Shown here: piece by piece, positions 31,958 through 40,678 of the stretch
How positions within the stretch are numbered: the stretch's first letter is position 1
Layout of the letters: every line of letters starts with the position of its first letter
Source of the DNA: Chryseobacterium lathyri
GTDB lineage: Bacteria; Bacteroidota; Bacteroidia; Flavobacteriales; Weeksellaceae
NCBI RefSeq assembly: GCF_030812195.1
Contig: NZ_JAUSSF010000001.1
Span: forward strand, 248,001-312,000
Direction of reading: 5' to 3'
Length of the DNA stretch: 64,000 bases
Program-made: the position numbers and the translations under genes
Notes under the pieces: model-generated
The model's input: the letters and a program-made list of their open reading frames with translations, nothing else
The model's database searches: none
Told to the model about the DNA's origin: nothing

Positions 31958-34921
31958 ATGAATTCAAAAAAAATCCTTCTCTCAGCTGCCGTGCTCTATT
32001 TCGGGATTTCCGAAGCACAACAGTCACAGTACTTTACACAGAAAGAAAATTACAGATTTAGCCTCGCAGAAAATCTTTATCAGACCAAAATATACAATGC
32101 TTCCCAGTTCGAATATGCAAGACAGTATTTCTATAATCAGAATTTGTCTAAATCGAGAAAGGAAGCAGCGCAGTTTTTTGATAACGTGATCGGGGTGATT
32201 CTGCAGAAAAACCATGCGGAGGAAGGATTGACAGCCTTCATGAAAGAATATCCTAATTCTGCATATTTTGCTCAGGCTAATCTACCGCTGGCCGATTATT
32301 ATCTGGCTAAAAAAGATTTTGAAAAAGCTTTAGAAACCCTTAAAAAAGTGAATCAGTACCAGCTTTCCAAAGAAGAGAATACACAGTATATTCTGAAGCT
32401 GGGATATGCCAAATTCATGATGGGTGATACCAAAGGAGCTACAGATGCTCTGGAGGAAGCATATAAAACAGCTGATGAATCTCAAAAAGGAGATATTGCT
32501 TATATGCTGGGCCACTTATACTATTCAAACAGACAGAGTGATAAAGCGTTCCAGTATTTTGATTCGGTAAAAGATCAGCCTAAATTTTCTAAACTGGTGC
32601 GTCCTTATTATGTACAGATGTACTATAATGATAAGAATTATGACCAGGCAATTACGGAAGGAACTGCTCTCCTGAATGAAGATATTTCTGATTCTTACAA
32701 AGCAGAAGTTCACAAGATCATTGGAGAAAGTTATTTCATGAAAAATGACTATACTTCAGCGTATCCTCACCTTAAGGATTATTTGAGTGTACAGCAGAAC
32801 CCTTCTGAAAATGATCTGTATGAAATGGGATTTGTGGCTGCTCAGCTGAAAAAATATGATGAAGCAGTTTCTTATTACAACCAGCTTGTCAACAGCAATT
32901 CGGCATTGGCACAAAATGCTTATTATCAGTTAGGAAATGCTTATCTGGCAGTAGATAAAAAGCAGGAAGCTCTTTCGGCATTCCGTTCCTCTTACCAGAT
33001 GGATTATGATGCTAAGGTAAAGAAATTAGCACACGAACAGTACGCAAAATTAAGTTACGATATCGGAAACCCGTTTGAAAGTCCTTCTGCGGTGATCCAA
33101 AATTATATTAACAACAATCAGAATGATGCGAATGCTCCGGAAATGAGATCACTGCTTGTGAAATCCTATTTATATTCCGGAAATTATAAAGAAACCCTGA
33201 ATGCAATCGACAGGCTTCAGGACTCTACTCCGGAAATCAATAAAGTGGATCAGGAGGTTTCCTATTTATTGGGAACAGAAGAATTCAACAAAGGAAATTA
33301 TGACGAAGCTGAAAAGTATTTCCTTAGAAGTTTGGGGTTCAATATCAATAAAGAATTTTATAACAGAGCATTATATTGGTTAGGACAGGTGTATTACCAG
33401 AAAGGGAATTATCCGTCCGCCATTACCCGTTATGAGAAACTCCTTACCGAAAACTTCCCTGAAAAACAGCAGCTGCCTTACGATTTAGGCTATGCTTATT
33501 TCAAAGCTAAAAAATTCGATCAGGCACAGACTTATTTCAAGCAGTATCTGAGCAATCCGAAGCCTGAATTCAAAAATGATGCGGAACTCCGTCTTGCAGA
33601 TATTCATTACGCAAACAATGACCTGAACGAGGCAATTGCAATTTATGATAAAAATGAAGATGCCACAGACTACACTTTATACCAGAAAGCGATGGCTTTA
33701 GGATTTAAAGGAGATACACAGGCGAAGATTACCAATTTAAAAAATCTTTTATCCAAATATCCGTCTTCTGAATATTATGATGATGCTCAGTATGAAATGG
33801 GAACAGCCTACGCTGCCCAGGATGATTTTGCAAACTCCAATGATGCTTTTGCCAAAGTGATTAAAACATCCTCGGATAAAGATCTTGTTGCGAACGCATC
33901 TATTTACAGAGCCCAGAACTATATCGACCAGAACCAAAGTGATAAAGCGCTTTCGGAGCTTAAATCTTTGGGAGAGCAGTATAAAAATACAGCGTATGCG
34001 GAGAAGATTGTTCAGGCCGCAAAACCTGTTTTCACGAAAAACGGAGATGTTTCAGGATATGAAAGCTTTGCCAAAAGCATAGGTGTGAATGTAGACGCTT
34101 CTGAGATCGACGAAATTAATCTGTCTACCGGAAAACAGTATTTCACTAAGAAAGACTACAAAAATGCTATTTCTTACTACGAAAAATATTTAACGCAGAA
34201 TCCTACCGGAGAAGGCCTTTACCAGGCTAAATACGAGCTGGGAGAAAGCTATTATCAAACCAATAATGCTACCAAAGCCCTTCTTGTTCTTCAGGAAGTG
34301 GCCTCGGTTCAGAATGATTACCAGGATGATGCGCAGACCCGTCTGGCACAGATCTTCATTGCTCAGGGGAATATGGCAGAAGCCAAAAGGTACCTTGAGA
34401 ACCTTAAAAACTCTTCAGATATCAGCATTAAGAACTATGCGAATGTAGAGCTGATGAAAATATATGCAGGTGAGAAAAACTTCTCTCAGGCTGAAAAACT
34501 GGCAGATGCAGTGATTTCAAACACTAAAAATTCTGCAGCAGTCGTTGAAACCGCGAAAGTGATTAAAGCGAGAAGCTTAATGAATTCAGCAAAAGATAAA
34601 GAGGCACAGACAGCTTATGCTTCTCTTGAAAAATCATCCAACACATCTGTGGCGGCAGAAGCATTGTATGCAAAAGCTTATTATCAGAATAAAGGAAAAG
34701 CATTCAAATCCTCAAATGAAACCATCTTTAAATTGGCCAATAATTATGCCTCCGAAGATTATTGGGGAGCAAAAGCTTTGGTACTGATGGCAAAGAACTA
34801 TGTGGGGCTGAAAGATAATTACCAAGCAAGCTACACCTGCGACCAGATCATTGAGAACTATAAAGATTTTCCGGAGATCGTGGCAGAAGCAAAAGAGGTT
34901 AAAAAGCAGATTAAAAAGTAA
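31958..34921 (+). CDS. Large exported TPR protein
   Basis: A 987-residue protein with a signal peptide (MNSKKILLSAAVLYFGISEA) followed by about twenty or more degenerate tetratricopeptide repeats over the whole length. Typical units are PLADYYLAKKDFEKALETLK, YDLGYAYFKAKKFDQAQTYF and YELGESYYQTNNATKALLVL. It should form a long superhelix in the periplasm that holds partner proteins. The next gene, an outer-membrane barrel, starts 66 bases downstream in what is surely one operon; TPR protein plus barrel pairs are a recurring arrangement in Flavobacteriia. No enzymatic motif. The protein is complete and has a good promoter. Confidence 0.88.
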   Translation: MNSKKILLSAAVLYFGISEAQQSQYFTQKENYRFSLAENLYQTKIYNASQFEYARQYFYNQNLSKSRKEAAQFFDNVIGVILQKNHAEEGLTAFMKEYPNSAYFAQANLPLADYYLAKKDFEKALETLKKVNQYQLSKEENTQYILKLGYAKFMMGDTKGATDALEEAYKTADESQKGDIAYMLGHLYYSNRQSDKAFQYFDSVKDQPKFSKLVRPYYVQMYYNDKNYDQAITEGTALLNEDISDSYKAEVHKIIGESYFMKNDYTSAYPHLKDYLSVQQNPSENDLYEMGFVAAQLKKYDEAVSYYNQLVNSNSALAQNAYYQLGNAYLAVDKKQEALSAFRSSYQMDYDAKVKKLAHEQYAKLSYDIGNPFESPSAVIQNYINNNQNDANAPEMRSLLVKSYLYSGNYKETLNAIDRLQDSTPEINKVDQEVSYLLGTEEFNKGNYDEAEKYFLRSLGFNINKEFYNRALYWLGQVYYQKGNYPSAITRYEKLLTENFPEKQQLPYDLGYAYFKAKKFDQAQTYFKQYLSNPKPEFKNDAELRLADIHYANNDLNEAIAIYDKNEDATDYTLYQKAMALGFKGDTQAKITNLKNLLSKYPSSEYYDDAQYEMGTAYAAQDDFANSNDAFAKVIKTSSDKDLVANASIYRAQNYIDQNQSDKALSELKSLGEQYKNTAYAEKIVQAAKPVFTKNGDVSGYESFAKSIGVNVDASEIDEINLSTGKQYFTKKDYKNAISYYEKYLTQNPTGEGLYQAKYELGESYYQTNNATKALLVLQEVASVQNDYQDDAQTRLAQIFIAQGNMAEAKRYLENLKNSSDISIKNYANVELMKIYAGEKNFSQAEKLADAVISNTKNSAAVVETAKVIKARSLMNSAKDKEAQTAYASLEKSSNTSVAAEALYAKAYYQNKGKAFKSSNETIFKLANNYASEDYWGAKALVLMAKNYVGLKDNYQASYTCDQIIENYKDFPEIVAEAKEVKKQIKK

Positions 34922-34987
34922 AAGCAGTATCGTTTTCATGTAAATATCATTAATACATTTTGCATGAATACATAAATACAAAGAATA

Positions 34988-36757
34988 ATGAACAGAAAAA
35001 TTCAATTATTATCCATATTATTTTTAGGGTTTTCGCAGTTTGCGTTTTCCCAGATCAAGGAGGAAAAACTGATTCTTAATAAGAAGCGGGAGCCGGAGGT
35101 GAGGAAGATCGAGAAGAAGAAAACCTCTGTGGAAACAATCAAGAACTATCCACCGGAAGAGAAATCCCAGAACCCAGTGAAGTATACGATTACAGATGTT
35201 CCTGCGGTTTCGGATTTTAAAACTTCCACGATTCAGGGACAGGATGTGGCTCCGAAATTTGAAGGAACGGCTCAAAATAACTACCTGCAGTTCGGAATGG
35301 GTAACTTTGGGAAAATTCTGGCAGATGCCAATATTTCCAAAACATTTGATAATAAGCTGGAAGTAGGGGCAGATTTCCATTTCCTTTCTACGTTGGGGCT
35401 GAAAAAAGAATATGCCTGGGATTCCAAGCAGAGCTCTACGGCGATCGGAGCTTACCTGAACTCATACGGTGAAAAAGGAAAATTCAATCTGAATGCTCAA
35501 TATGGATTGGATAATAACAGATATTACGGGATCTATGCGCTGGAACCTGCTGCAGATGTTGATTTGAAGCAAAGGGTAAATCAGTTCAAGGTGAACGGAT
35601 ATTATGATTTTTATTCCAACGAAATCCTAAATGATGTAAGGGTAAAATCCTCTTTCCTGAAAGATCATTTCGATGCACAGGAAAACCAGGTTTCCATTTT
35701 GGCGAATCTTTCCAAACATGCTGTTGAGATCGGAAAGTCAGGGATTAATTTAAATGCTGACTTAGGAGTAGGATTGGAGGCTGTGAAAACAGAATTTGCA
35801 ATCGTTGACAAAAATTCTTCCAATTTCTTTAATACAACTTTGGACCCGAAAGTGACTTTCAGAAAAGGAGATTCTTATTTAATGCTGGGATCTACATTTT
35901 CTTTCTTAAATGCTAAGAATTCAAATGATGTGCTTGGCGGTGAAGTAAAGACCAATAAAACATACTGGTTTCCACAGGCTGAATTCCAGTTTGCGGCTGC
36001 TAAAGAATTTAAATTCTATGGTGGGGTAGACGGAGGCTTAAAGCTTAATACTTTTGGAGATCTTTTACAGACTAATCCATTCATTGTTTCTGACCAGTTT
36101 TTAAAGCCAACAGAGACGAAATATCATTTTTATGTAGGGCTGAGAGGAGATATCGATGAAACATTCAAATATGACTTCTCTGCCGGCTACGGAAAGATGA
36201 GAAATATTATGTTTTTCCAGGGAAACAACCTTTTCGACAACGTTTATACTTTGAACCGTTCTGCATATAATTTTGCAAATACATTCTCTGCGGTTTATGA
36301 TGACGGAAATGTAAGCGATATCAAGGGAAGTGTACAGTATTTCCCGCTTGAAAACCTGATTTTAGACGGAGAGGTAAGGTTTACCAAGTATGATCTGAAG
36401 AATTACGAGGATATTTACAACGTTCCTTTAATCAATGCCAGTATCGGGGCAAAATATACCATGCTGGACAAAAAATTACTGTTAGGATTCAAAGGAATTT
36501 TTGCCAGCGACAGAACAACCAATTCTTTTGCCCTTGAAGGAGTAGCCAATCCGGATATGGTTTACCAGTCTACAGAAAACAGAAATGATAAGGTTGGTGG
36601 ATATGCAGACTTAAATCTTTCTGCAGAATATAAATTCCATAAGAATTTCAGTGTTTTTGCCATCGGAAACAATCTTCTGAACTCTAATTATCAGACATAC
36701 AAAGGCTATAAAGTTTTAGGCGCACAGATTTTGGGAGGAGTGAAGATAACCTTCTAG
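34988..36757 (+). CDS. TonB-receptor-like outer-membrane barrel without plug
   Basis: A 589-residue outer-membrane protein. After a signal peptide (...GFSQFAFSQ) there is a highly charged segment (KKREPEVRKIEKKKTSVETI), then a barrel of about 450 residues with alternating strands (LQFGMGNFGKILADANISK; EVGADFHFLSTLGLKKEYAW) ending in GYKVLGAQILGGVKITF, whose C-terminal Phe is typical of barrel insertion. The plug domain of a true TonB-dependent transporter is not evident. It forms an operon with the preceding TPR protein, so a joint envelope role is likely; its cargo is unknown. Confidence 0.78.
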   Translation: MNRKIQLLSILFLGFSQFAFSQIKEEKLILNKKREPEVRKIEKKKTSVETIKNYPPEEKSQNPVKYTITDVPAVSDFKTSTIQGQDVAPKFEGTAQNNYLQFGMGNFGKILADANISKTFDNKLEVGADFHFLSTLGLKKEYAWDSKQSSTAIGAYLNSYGEKGKFNLNAQYGLDNNRYYGIYALEPAADVDLKQRVNQFKVNGYYDFYSNEILNDVRVKSSFLKDHFDAQENQVSILANLSKHAVEIGKSGINLNADLGVGLEAVKTEFAIVDKNSSNFFNTTLDPKVTFRKGDSYLMLGSTFSFLNAKNSNDVLGGEVKTNKTYWFPQAEFQFAAAKEFKFYGGVDGGLKLNTFGDLLQTNPFIVSDQFLKPTETKYHFYVGLRGDIDETFKYDFSAGYGKMRNIMFFQGNNLFDNVYTLNRSAYNFANTFSAVYDDGNVSDIKGSVQYFPLENLILDGEVRFTKYDLKNYEDIYNVPLINASIGAKYTMLDKKLLLGFKGIFASDRTTNSFALEGVANPDMVYQSTENRNDKVGGYADLNLSAEYKFHKNFSVFAIGNNLLNSNYQTYKGYKVLGAQILGGVKITF

Positions 36758-36780
36758 TCTAAAAAATATTCATTACAATA

Positions 36781-36809
36781 AAAGCCTTGCATTTCAAATG
36801 TAAGGCTTT
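36781..36809 (+). terminator. Intrinsic terminator of the TPR/barrel operon
   Basis: Stem AAAGCCTTGCATTT / AAATGTAAGGCTTT with one G-T pair and a single-base loop, followed by TGTTCTT. Confidence 0.8.
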
Positions 36810-36814
36810 TGTTC

Positions 36815-37070
36815 TTATAACTGGTCTATGTCTGTTGCAGTTGGGAATACGGAGAAATCTTTAATTGTTGGTGAAACTTTTTTCTCTGAAATAATGATGA
36901 AACGTTCTCCGAAATACTATTTTTCATCAGTTCGATGGCAACTCTTACCACATCTCTTATATCTACACATCCCGTTCCGCCGGAAAAATATACAATCTAT
37001 TGTAAAAATGGAAAACATTTGATGCATCATTAAAGTTAATAGATAATTCAACTACTTCATTTGAATTTAA
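36815..37070 (-). pseudogene. Relic of an extended-SDR (NAD-dependent epimerase) gene
   Basis: No frame is open, but three successive minus-strand frames together spell the C-terminal part of an epimerase/dehydratase: VFHFYNRLYIFP, then (frameshift) GTGCVDIRDVVRVAIELMKN, then (frameshift) ERFIIISEKKVSPTIKDFSV to a stop at 36815. The block G-x-V-D-x-R-D-V-V-x-x-x-x-x-L-M followed by E-R-F-I is a hallmark of this family. The N-terminal Rossmann half is absent. Two frameshifts and truncation make it a dead remnant. The plus-strand frame 36828-37022 is an antisense shadow of it. Confidence 0.6.
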
Positions 37071-37080
37071 TAAAAAATAG

Positions 37081-37370
37081 TTAGCTCATACTAACGTAAA
37101 TCTTTTGTATATTAGATTTCCCTTCTTGCGTTTTGCCAATTTTTTCAAATGATTTATCCTTAACCGTTTCGCCTAAAGAATTTATCGCCTCGTAATTATT
37201 TTTGTAGTCTTTAAGTTCTTTAAGAATATTCAGCAAAACACACTCTTCTTTTTCAGTGCTATTTAAGTTTCCTTTTCAGGATCTAATTACTCTGTTTTAG
37301 TGGTGATGTAGTATCTATATTTTTAGGACAGCTCAATTCAATTTCTTCTTCGCAGCTATTTCATATTAAT
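37081..37370 (-). pseudogene. Frameshifted relic of an unrecognised gene
   Basis: A minus-strand frame ends at 37081 and reads ECVLLNILKELKDYKNNYEA, INSLGETVKDKSFEKIGKTQ, GKSNIQKIYVSMS. It has coding-like composition but no start codon and is closed upstream by TGA. Shifting frame, NSCEEEIELSCPKNIDTTSP continues it further upstream to another stop. This pattern is a gene with at least two frameshifts. I cannot name the family. Upstream of it, 37375-37610 shows nothing recognisable. Confidence 0.4.
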
Positions 37371-37644
37371 TTTATACGGCTCAAAATATGTTTTTAGAAA
37401 GATATTCTTGTTTTTTGGTATTTTTTATCTGAAAATAGACGGATGATTACATTTTTATATAACCTATTTACAATCAGTTAGTTGTATGGATTTTTATTTT
37501 TCTAACGTACCTATGTAGTATGTTACGCCTCCTGAATAAAGTATTTATAGCGTATCCCTTTTTTTTATTACCGATAGAATTAAGCCTAATCTTGCAGCTT
37601 AATCTTTAGAGGTGAAATTGTATTTAAAGGCAAGTGTTAAGAGA

Positions 37645-37845
37645 ATGAAAATAACATCAAGTATACTTTTTTTGTTATTTTCTATTTATGATGCAGATGA
37701 GCCATTATTTGCAGGAAAAGATTCTAGGCTTAAAATAAAAAATAGTAAAACATATTCCAAAGCTATTTTATTTGAAAAGAAATATTCTCTAGGAATACAG
37801 ATCCGTGCACCTCCTCCTATCATTCAAAACACAATTAAATTATAA
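37645..37845 (+). CDS. Putative small exported protein
   Basis: A 66-residue frame from the ATG at 37645 starts MKITSSILFLLFSIYDADEP, a possible but weak signal peptide, followed by a basic stretch (KIKNSKTYSKAILFEKKY) and a proline-rich end (IRAPPPIIQNTIKL). An upstream GTG at 37612 could extend it. A terminator-like hairpin begins 7 bases after the stop, which supports a transcribed gene. It may also be the remains of a longer gene, since the neighbourhood is decaying. No family recognised. Confidence 0.35.
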   Translation: MKITSSILFLLFSIYDADEPLFAGKDSRLKIKNSKTYSKAILFEKKYSLGIQIRAPPPIIQNTIKL

Positions 37846-37852
37846 CAACTCT

Positions 37853-37883
37853 GGTAAAGGAGCAACTAGTAAGCTCTTTTACC
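37853..37883 (+). terminator. Hairpin terminator candidate before the adhesin-like gene
   Basis: An 11-base stem GGTAAAGGAGC / GCTCTTTTACC (one G-T pair) with a 9-base loop, followed by TTTATTT. Confidence 0.65.
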
Positions 37884-37904
37884 TTTATTTAAAATTATTA
37901 AACA

Positions 37905-39251
37905 ATGAGAAATAAAATTTATTTAATCTTGACATTGATGAGCGTTTCATTAATCTTTGGACAGGTAGGTATCAACACAGAAAATCCACAGGGTATTTTC
38001 AACATAGATGGTGGCAAAAATAATGCTGTTACAGGAACTCCCACTGCAACACAGCTAAAGGATGATTTTATCATAACCAGCAAAGGAAGTGCCGGCATTG
38101 GTACGTTGCCAGATAGTTATGCCGCGCTGGATGTCAAATCTGCCAACCAAGGGATTTTGGCACCAAGAATTAATTTAACCTCTGTTAATTTAGATCTGAA
38201 TGCAGATGGAGATAACAGCATTGCCAATCAGCCAAAAGGATTATTGGTATATAATACTGCGGATTCTCCAACTTCCCTTACAGAAGGATATTACTTTTGG
38301 AATGGTATGGAATGGAGAAGAATTGATAATAAATCCTCTGCAGCACCTAAAGTAACTTTACAGTGCGGACAAGCATATCTTGAACCGGCACAATCAATAA
38401 CAGGCGGTGTTTCTGTTTTGCCAGGGACCATTCTGAAAATTCCGTATGTTGCCGGTAACGGAGGAGGCTATAATGGAGTGGTGTTAAGTTCTGTAGGAAA
38501 TCAAGCCCTGACAGCAACTCTTAGTGGTGGAACACTTGCAGAAGGATCAGGTTCTTTGATTTTAAATATCAGTGGTACGCCAACTGCTGCGCAACAGGCT
38601 CCTGGTGGAATATCATTTGACCTGACACCTTTTTATACGGCAAATCCATCCATTATCAATTCTTGCTCTAGTGTTACAGTAGGCAAAGAAGTTAGAGCTG
38701 ATATCCAGACAATCGCAACAATGGATTTCCTCAAATATGTTGTAGACCCAAATACGAATACCCGAGGATTTCAGGTAGCTCTTACTACACCTGATGGGCT
38801 ATATAGTATAAGGGTATTTCTGAGGCATGATAACCAAACCTCAGGAACAGCAGCCAATAACAACAATCAGGTGCAAAATGCAGATGTACAAATAAAAAAT
38901 AATACACCAGTAAACAAAACTTTGATGTATAACCACCTTGGAGGGTATGGAGGAGGAACTACAAACAGCTCCGGTAATTCGGTTTTGCTTCCATCAAACC
39001 AATGGGGAGGAACAACTGATAATACATGGCATCAAGCCACACCTTCAACTAGAGGAAATTGGGCAGACCCGGGTATTTATCAAGGAGCTAACAGCGGTCC
39101 TGAATTTAGATATTACAGTTGGATAGAGCAAGGGACCACAAAAACCGCTTATCTTGTAACAGTAATGGCAGGAGCCAATAGCGGACCATTCGGAACTCTT
39201 CCTAGTGATATGAAGGTCTACATCAAAATAGAACAGATCACAGCACCTTAG
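37905..39251 (+). CDS. Exported adhesin-like protein (VGINTENP type)
   Basis: A 448-residue secreted protein. The signal peptide MRNKIYLILTLMSVSLIFGQ is followed directly by VGINTENPQGIFNIDGG, the opening seen in many Bacteroidota tail-fibre-like or adhesin-like surface proteins. Further marks are AALDVKSANQGILAPRINLT, PKGLLVYNT and EGYYFWNGMEWRRID. The rest is Gly/Ser/Asn/Thr-rich beta sequence ending MKVYIKIEQITAP. No type IX secretion tail was recognised. Its 3' end, terminator and downstream leader are duplicated just after it. It is followed by HTH genes that may control it. Surface adhesion is an inference from family appearance. Confidence 0.75.
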   Translation: MRNKIYLILTLMSVSLIFGQVGINTENPQGIFNIDGGKNNAVTGTPTATQLKDDFIITSKGSAGIGTLPDSYAALDVKSANQGILAPRINLTSVNLDLNADGDNSIANQPKGLLVYNTADSPTSLTEGYYFWNGMEWRRIDNKSSAAPKVTLQCGQAYLEPAQSITGGVSVLPGTILKIPYVAGNGGGYNGVVLSSVGNQALTATLSGGTLAEGSGSLILNISGTPTAAQQAPGGISFDLTPFYTANPSIINSCSSVTVGKEVRADIQTIATMDFLKYVVDPNTNTRGFQVALTTPDGLYSIRVFLRHDNQTSGTAANNNNQVQNADVQIKNNTPVNKTLMYNHLGGYGGGTTNSSGNSVLLPSNQWGGTTDNTWHQATPSTRGNWADPGIYQGANSGPEFRYYSWIEQGTTKTAYLVTVMAGANSGPFGTLPSDMKVYIKIEQITAP

Positions 39252-39260
39252 ATCTTTTAT

Positions 39261-39281
39261 CCGGCAGATGCTGTCTGCCGG
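39261..39281 (+). terminator. Terminator of the adhesin-like gene (copy 1)
   Basis: An 8-base stem CCGGCAGA / TCTGCCGG with a 5-base loop, 9 bases after the stop codon, preceded by TTTTAT and followed by TTTAAAT. Confidence 0.65.
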
Positions 39282-39353
39282 TTTAAATATAATTTCAACC
39301 CGCATAGATTTAAAAATCTATATGATTCTAAAAACACAAACAAATGATTTATT

Positions 39354-39524
39354 AAGGAGCTAATAGCAGGCCTGAGTTTAGATATTACAGTTGAGAAGAG
39401 TAAGGGACCACAAAAACCGCTTATCTCGTAACAGTAATGACAGGTAGCTATTAGTGGACCATTCGGAACTCTTCCCGGTAATATGAAGGTCCACATCAAA
39501 ATAGAACAGATTACAGCACCTTAA
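39354..39524 (+). pseudogene. Broken second copy of the adhesin C-terminus
   Basis: The second copy of the duplication corresponds to the last 56 codons of the adhesin-like gene, ending NMKVHIKIEQITAP and a stop at 39524. It contains in-frame stops (the TTGG of copy 1, encoding W, is TTGA here) and indels, has no start codon, and cannot be translated as a whole. It is probably what remains of a tandem paralogue after a deletion. Confidence 0.75.
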
Positions 39525-39533
39525 ACCTTTTAT

Positions 39534-39554
39534 CCGGCAGATAACATCTGCCGG
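39534..39554 (+). terminator. Terminator hairpin in the second repeat copy
   Basis: A 9-base stem CCGGCAGAT / ATCTGCCGG with an AAC loop, the duplicate of the hairpin at 39261-39281. Confidence 0.6.
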
Positions 39555-39618
39555 TTTAAAAATATAATTTCGACACGCGTAGATTTAAAAATTTATAGGA
39601 TTCTAAAAACACAAACAA

Positions 39619-40059
39619 ATGAATTTTAAAGACATTCAAATAGGACCTTTGATTGAAAAAGAAGTTACTGCCCGGGGGATAGAAATATCCCGTATCTGTA
39701 ATTTTATGAAATGTTCAGAAAAAGAGATAAAAGAAATGTATAAAATGAAAAGTATGGATACAGAAATTCTGTTGAAATGGAGCAAATTATTAAAATATGA
39801 CCTTTTTAGGCTATACTCGCAGCATTTGATTTTATATGCTCCTACGATACCAGATAAAAACACAGAAAACAATAAATACAAAAAAATAACGCTTCCTGAG
39901 TTTCGCAAAAGCATTTATACAAAAGAAGTTATTGATTTCATTCTGACACAGATACAATCAGGAGAAATGACAAAATTTCAAGTGATAGAACGATATAGGA
40001 TTCCAAAAACTACTTTGTTTAAATGGATAAGTAAGTATAACAATAATAAAAATAAATAA
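39619..40059 (+). CDS. HTH protein with transposase-like C-terminus (no DDE domain)
   Basis: A 146-residue protein beginning MNFKDIQIGPLIEKEVTARG. The first part (IEISRICNFMKCSEKEIKEM) resembles an XRE-type HTH; WSKLLKYDLFRLYSQHLILY is a second helical block. The C-terminal FRKSIYTKEVIDFILTQIQS then FQVIERYRIPKTTLFKWISK is a helix-turn-helix like that of IS3-type OrfA proteins. There is no catalytic DDE domain, no inverted repeats and no partner OrfB, so it is not a working transposase. Such proteins recur as many paralogues in Chryseobacterium-type genomes, usually beside the next type of gene. A DNA-binding regulator is the best guess. Confidence 0.65.
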   Translation: MNFKDIQIGPLIEKEVTARGIEISRICNFMKCSEKEIKEMYKMKSMDTEILLKWSKLLKYDLFRLYSQHLILYAPTIPDKNTENNKYKKITLPEFRKSIYTKEVIDFILTQIQSGEMTKFQVIERYRIPKTTLFKWISKYNNNKNK

Positions 40060-40208
40060 TATTTTTCTGAAATATCACGAAAAGAACAAAGCTTTTCAGA
40101 AAAATTTTGATTTTTATCCTACCGATTTCCAGCTCAATTTTTTTAAGAGCTATTGGATTAGAATGGTTTAATTACTGTATTTATAAAAATGTATATAAAC
40201 AAAACAAA

Positions 40209-40532
40209 ATGGAAAAATTACTCCCCGATTATAAGACAATCTATAGCGATATAATTATAAAAAAGTTTCCCCAAAAAAAATATTGTTTACAATTATTACA
40301 GAAAAAAAGCTTATCTGTTGTTGATATTATGGAACTTAATGGAAAAATTTTTGGTATTCCAGATAAAGAAACTTTTATAGCCAATCAGAAGCACCGCTCT
40401 TATAACAAAACAGATATATTTGAAATACTTAATTATCAGAAGGAAAATAAACTAAACAATAATCAGCTTGCCATCAAATTTAAACTGAGCCGGAATACAG
40501 TAACAAAATGGAAAAAATATTTCGCAGTATAA
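40209..40532 (+). CDS. Small HTH protein, partner of the preceding gene
   Basis: A 107-residue basic protein starting MEKLLPDYKTIYSDIIIKKF. The ATG at 40209 is preferred over an upstream frame start at 40107 because the first 34 residues of the longer form look like random translation. A middle part (LQKKSLSVVDIMELNGKIFG, HRSYNKTDIFEILNYQKENK) leads to a C-terminal helix-turn-helix NNNQLAIKFKLSRNTVTKWK, again of homeodomain-like/transposase type. No catalytic domain is present. Together with the preceding and following genes it forms a three-gene cassette of DNA-binding proteins next to the adhesin-like gene. Strongly AT-rich codon use. Confidence 0.6.
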   Translation: MEKLLPDYKTIYSDIIIKKFPQKKYCLQLLQKKSLSVVDIMELNGKIFGIPDKETFIANQKHRSYNKTDIFEILNYQKENKLNNNQLAIKFKLSRNTVTKWKKYFAV

Positions 40533-40678
40533 AATTGTGTTTTTTCTTAATATTCTGAAAAAAAATGGGCCATATTTTAAAATGTCTAGGAGTAGAATTT
40601 ATAGTATTTAACAGAAAATTAATTAAAAAAATAAAGTTTATTAATTAATAAGTATTATCTTATAAATTAATTAAAAAT

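Larger units (their letters stand above)
39082..39620 (+). repeat. Tandem imperfect duplication, unit about 272 bases
   Basis: 39082-39345 (last 170 bases of the adhesin-like gene plus its terminator and the following leader) is repeated at 39354-39620. Aligned marks include AAGGAGCTAA, GGACCACAAAAACCGCTTAT, GGACCATTCGGAACTCTTCC, TTTTATCCGGCAGAT and TTCTAAAAACACAAACAAAT. The offset grows from 272 to 275 bases through small indels. Both copies end in ACAAACAAATG; only the second ATG opens a gene. Confidence 0.9.

Noticed and set aside
36828..37022. 64-codon plus-strand frame
   Set aside because: It is antisense to a recognisable epimerase relic and has no protein-like features of its own.
39045..39499. 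Two overlapping minus-strand frames that look like paralogues of each other
   Set aside because: Their similarity comes only from the tandem duplication of the adhesin 3' end on the other strand.
39619..40532. Insertion sequence carrying the HTH genes
   Set aside because: No DDE transposase, terminal inverted repeats or target-site duplication could be found; the proteins only share an HTH type with OrfA proteins.
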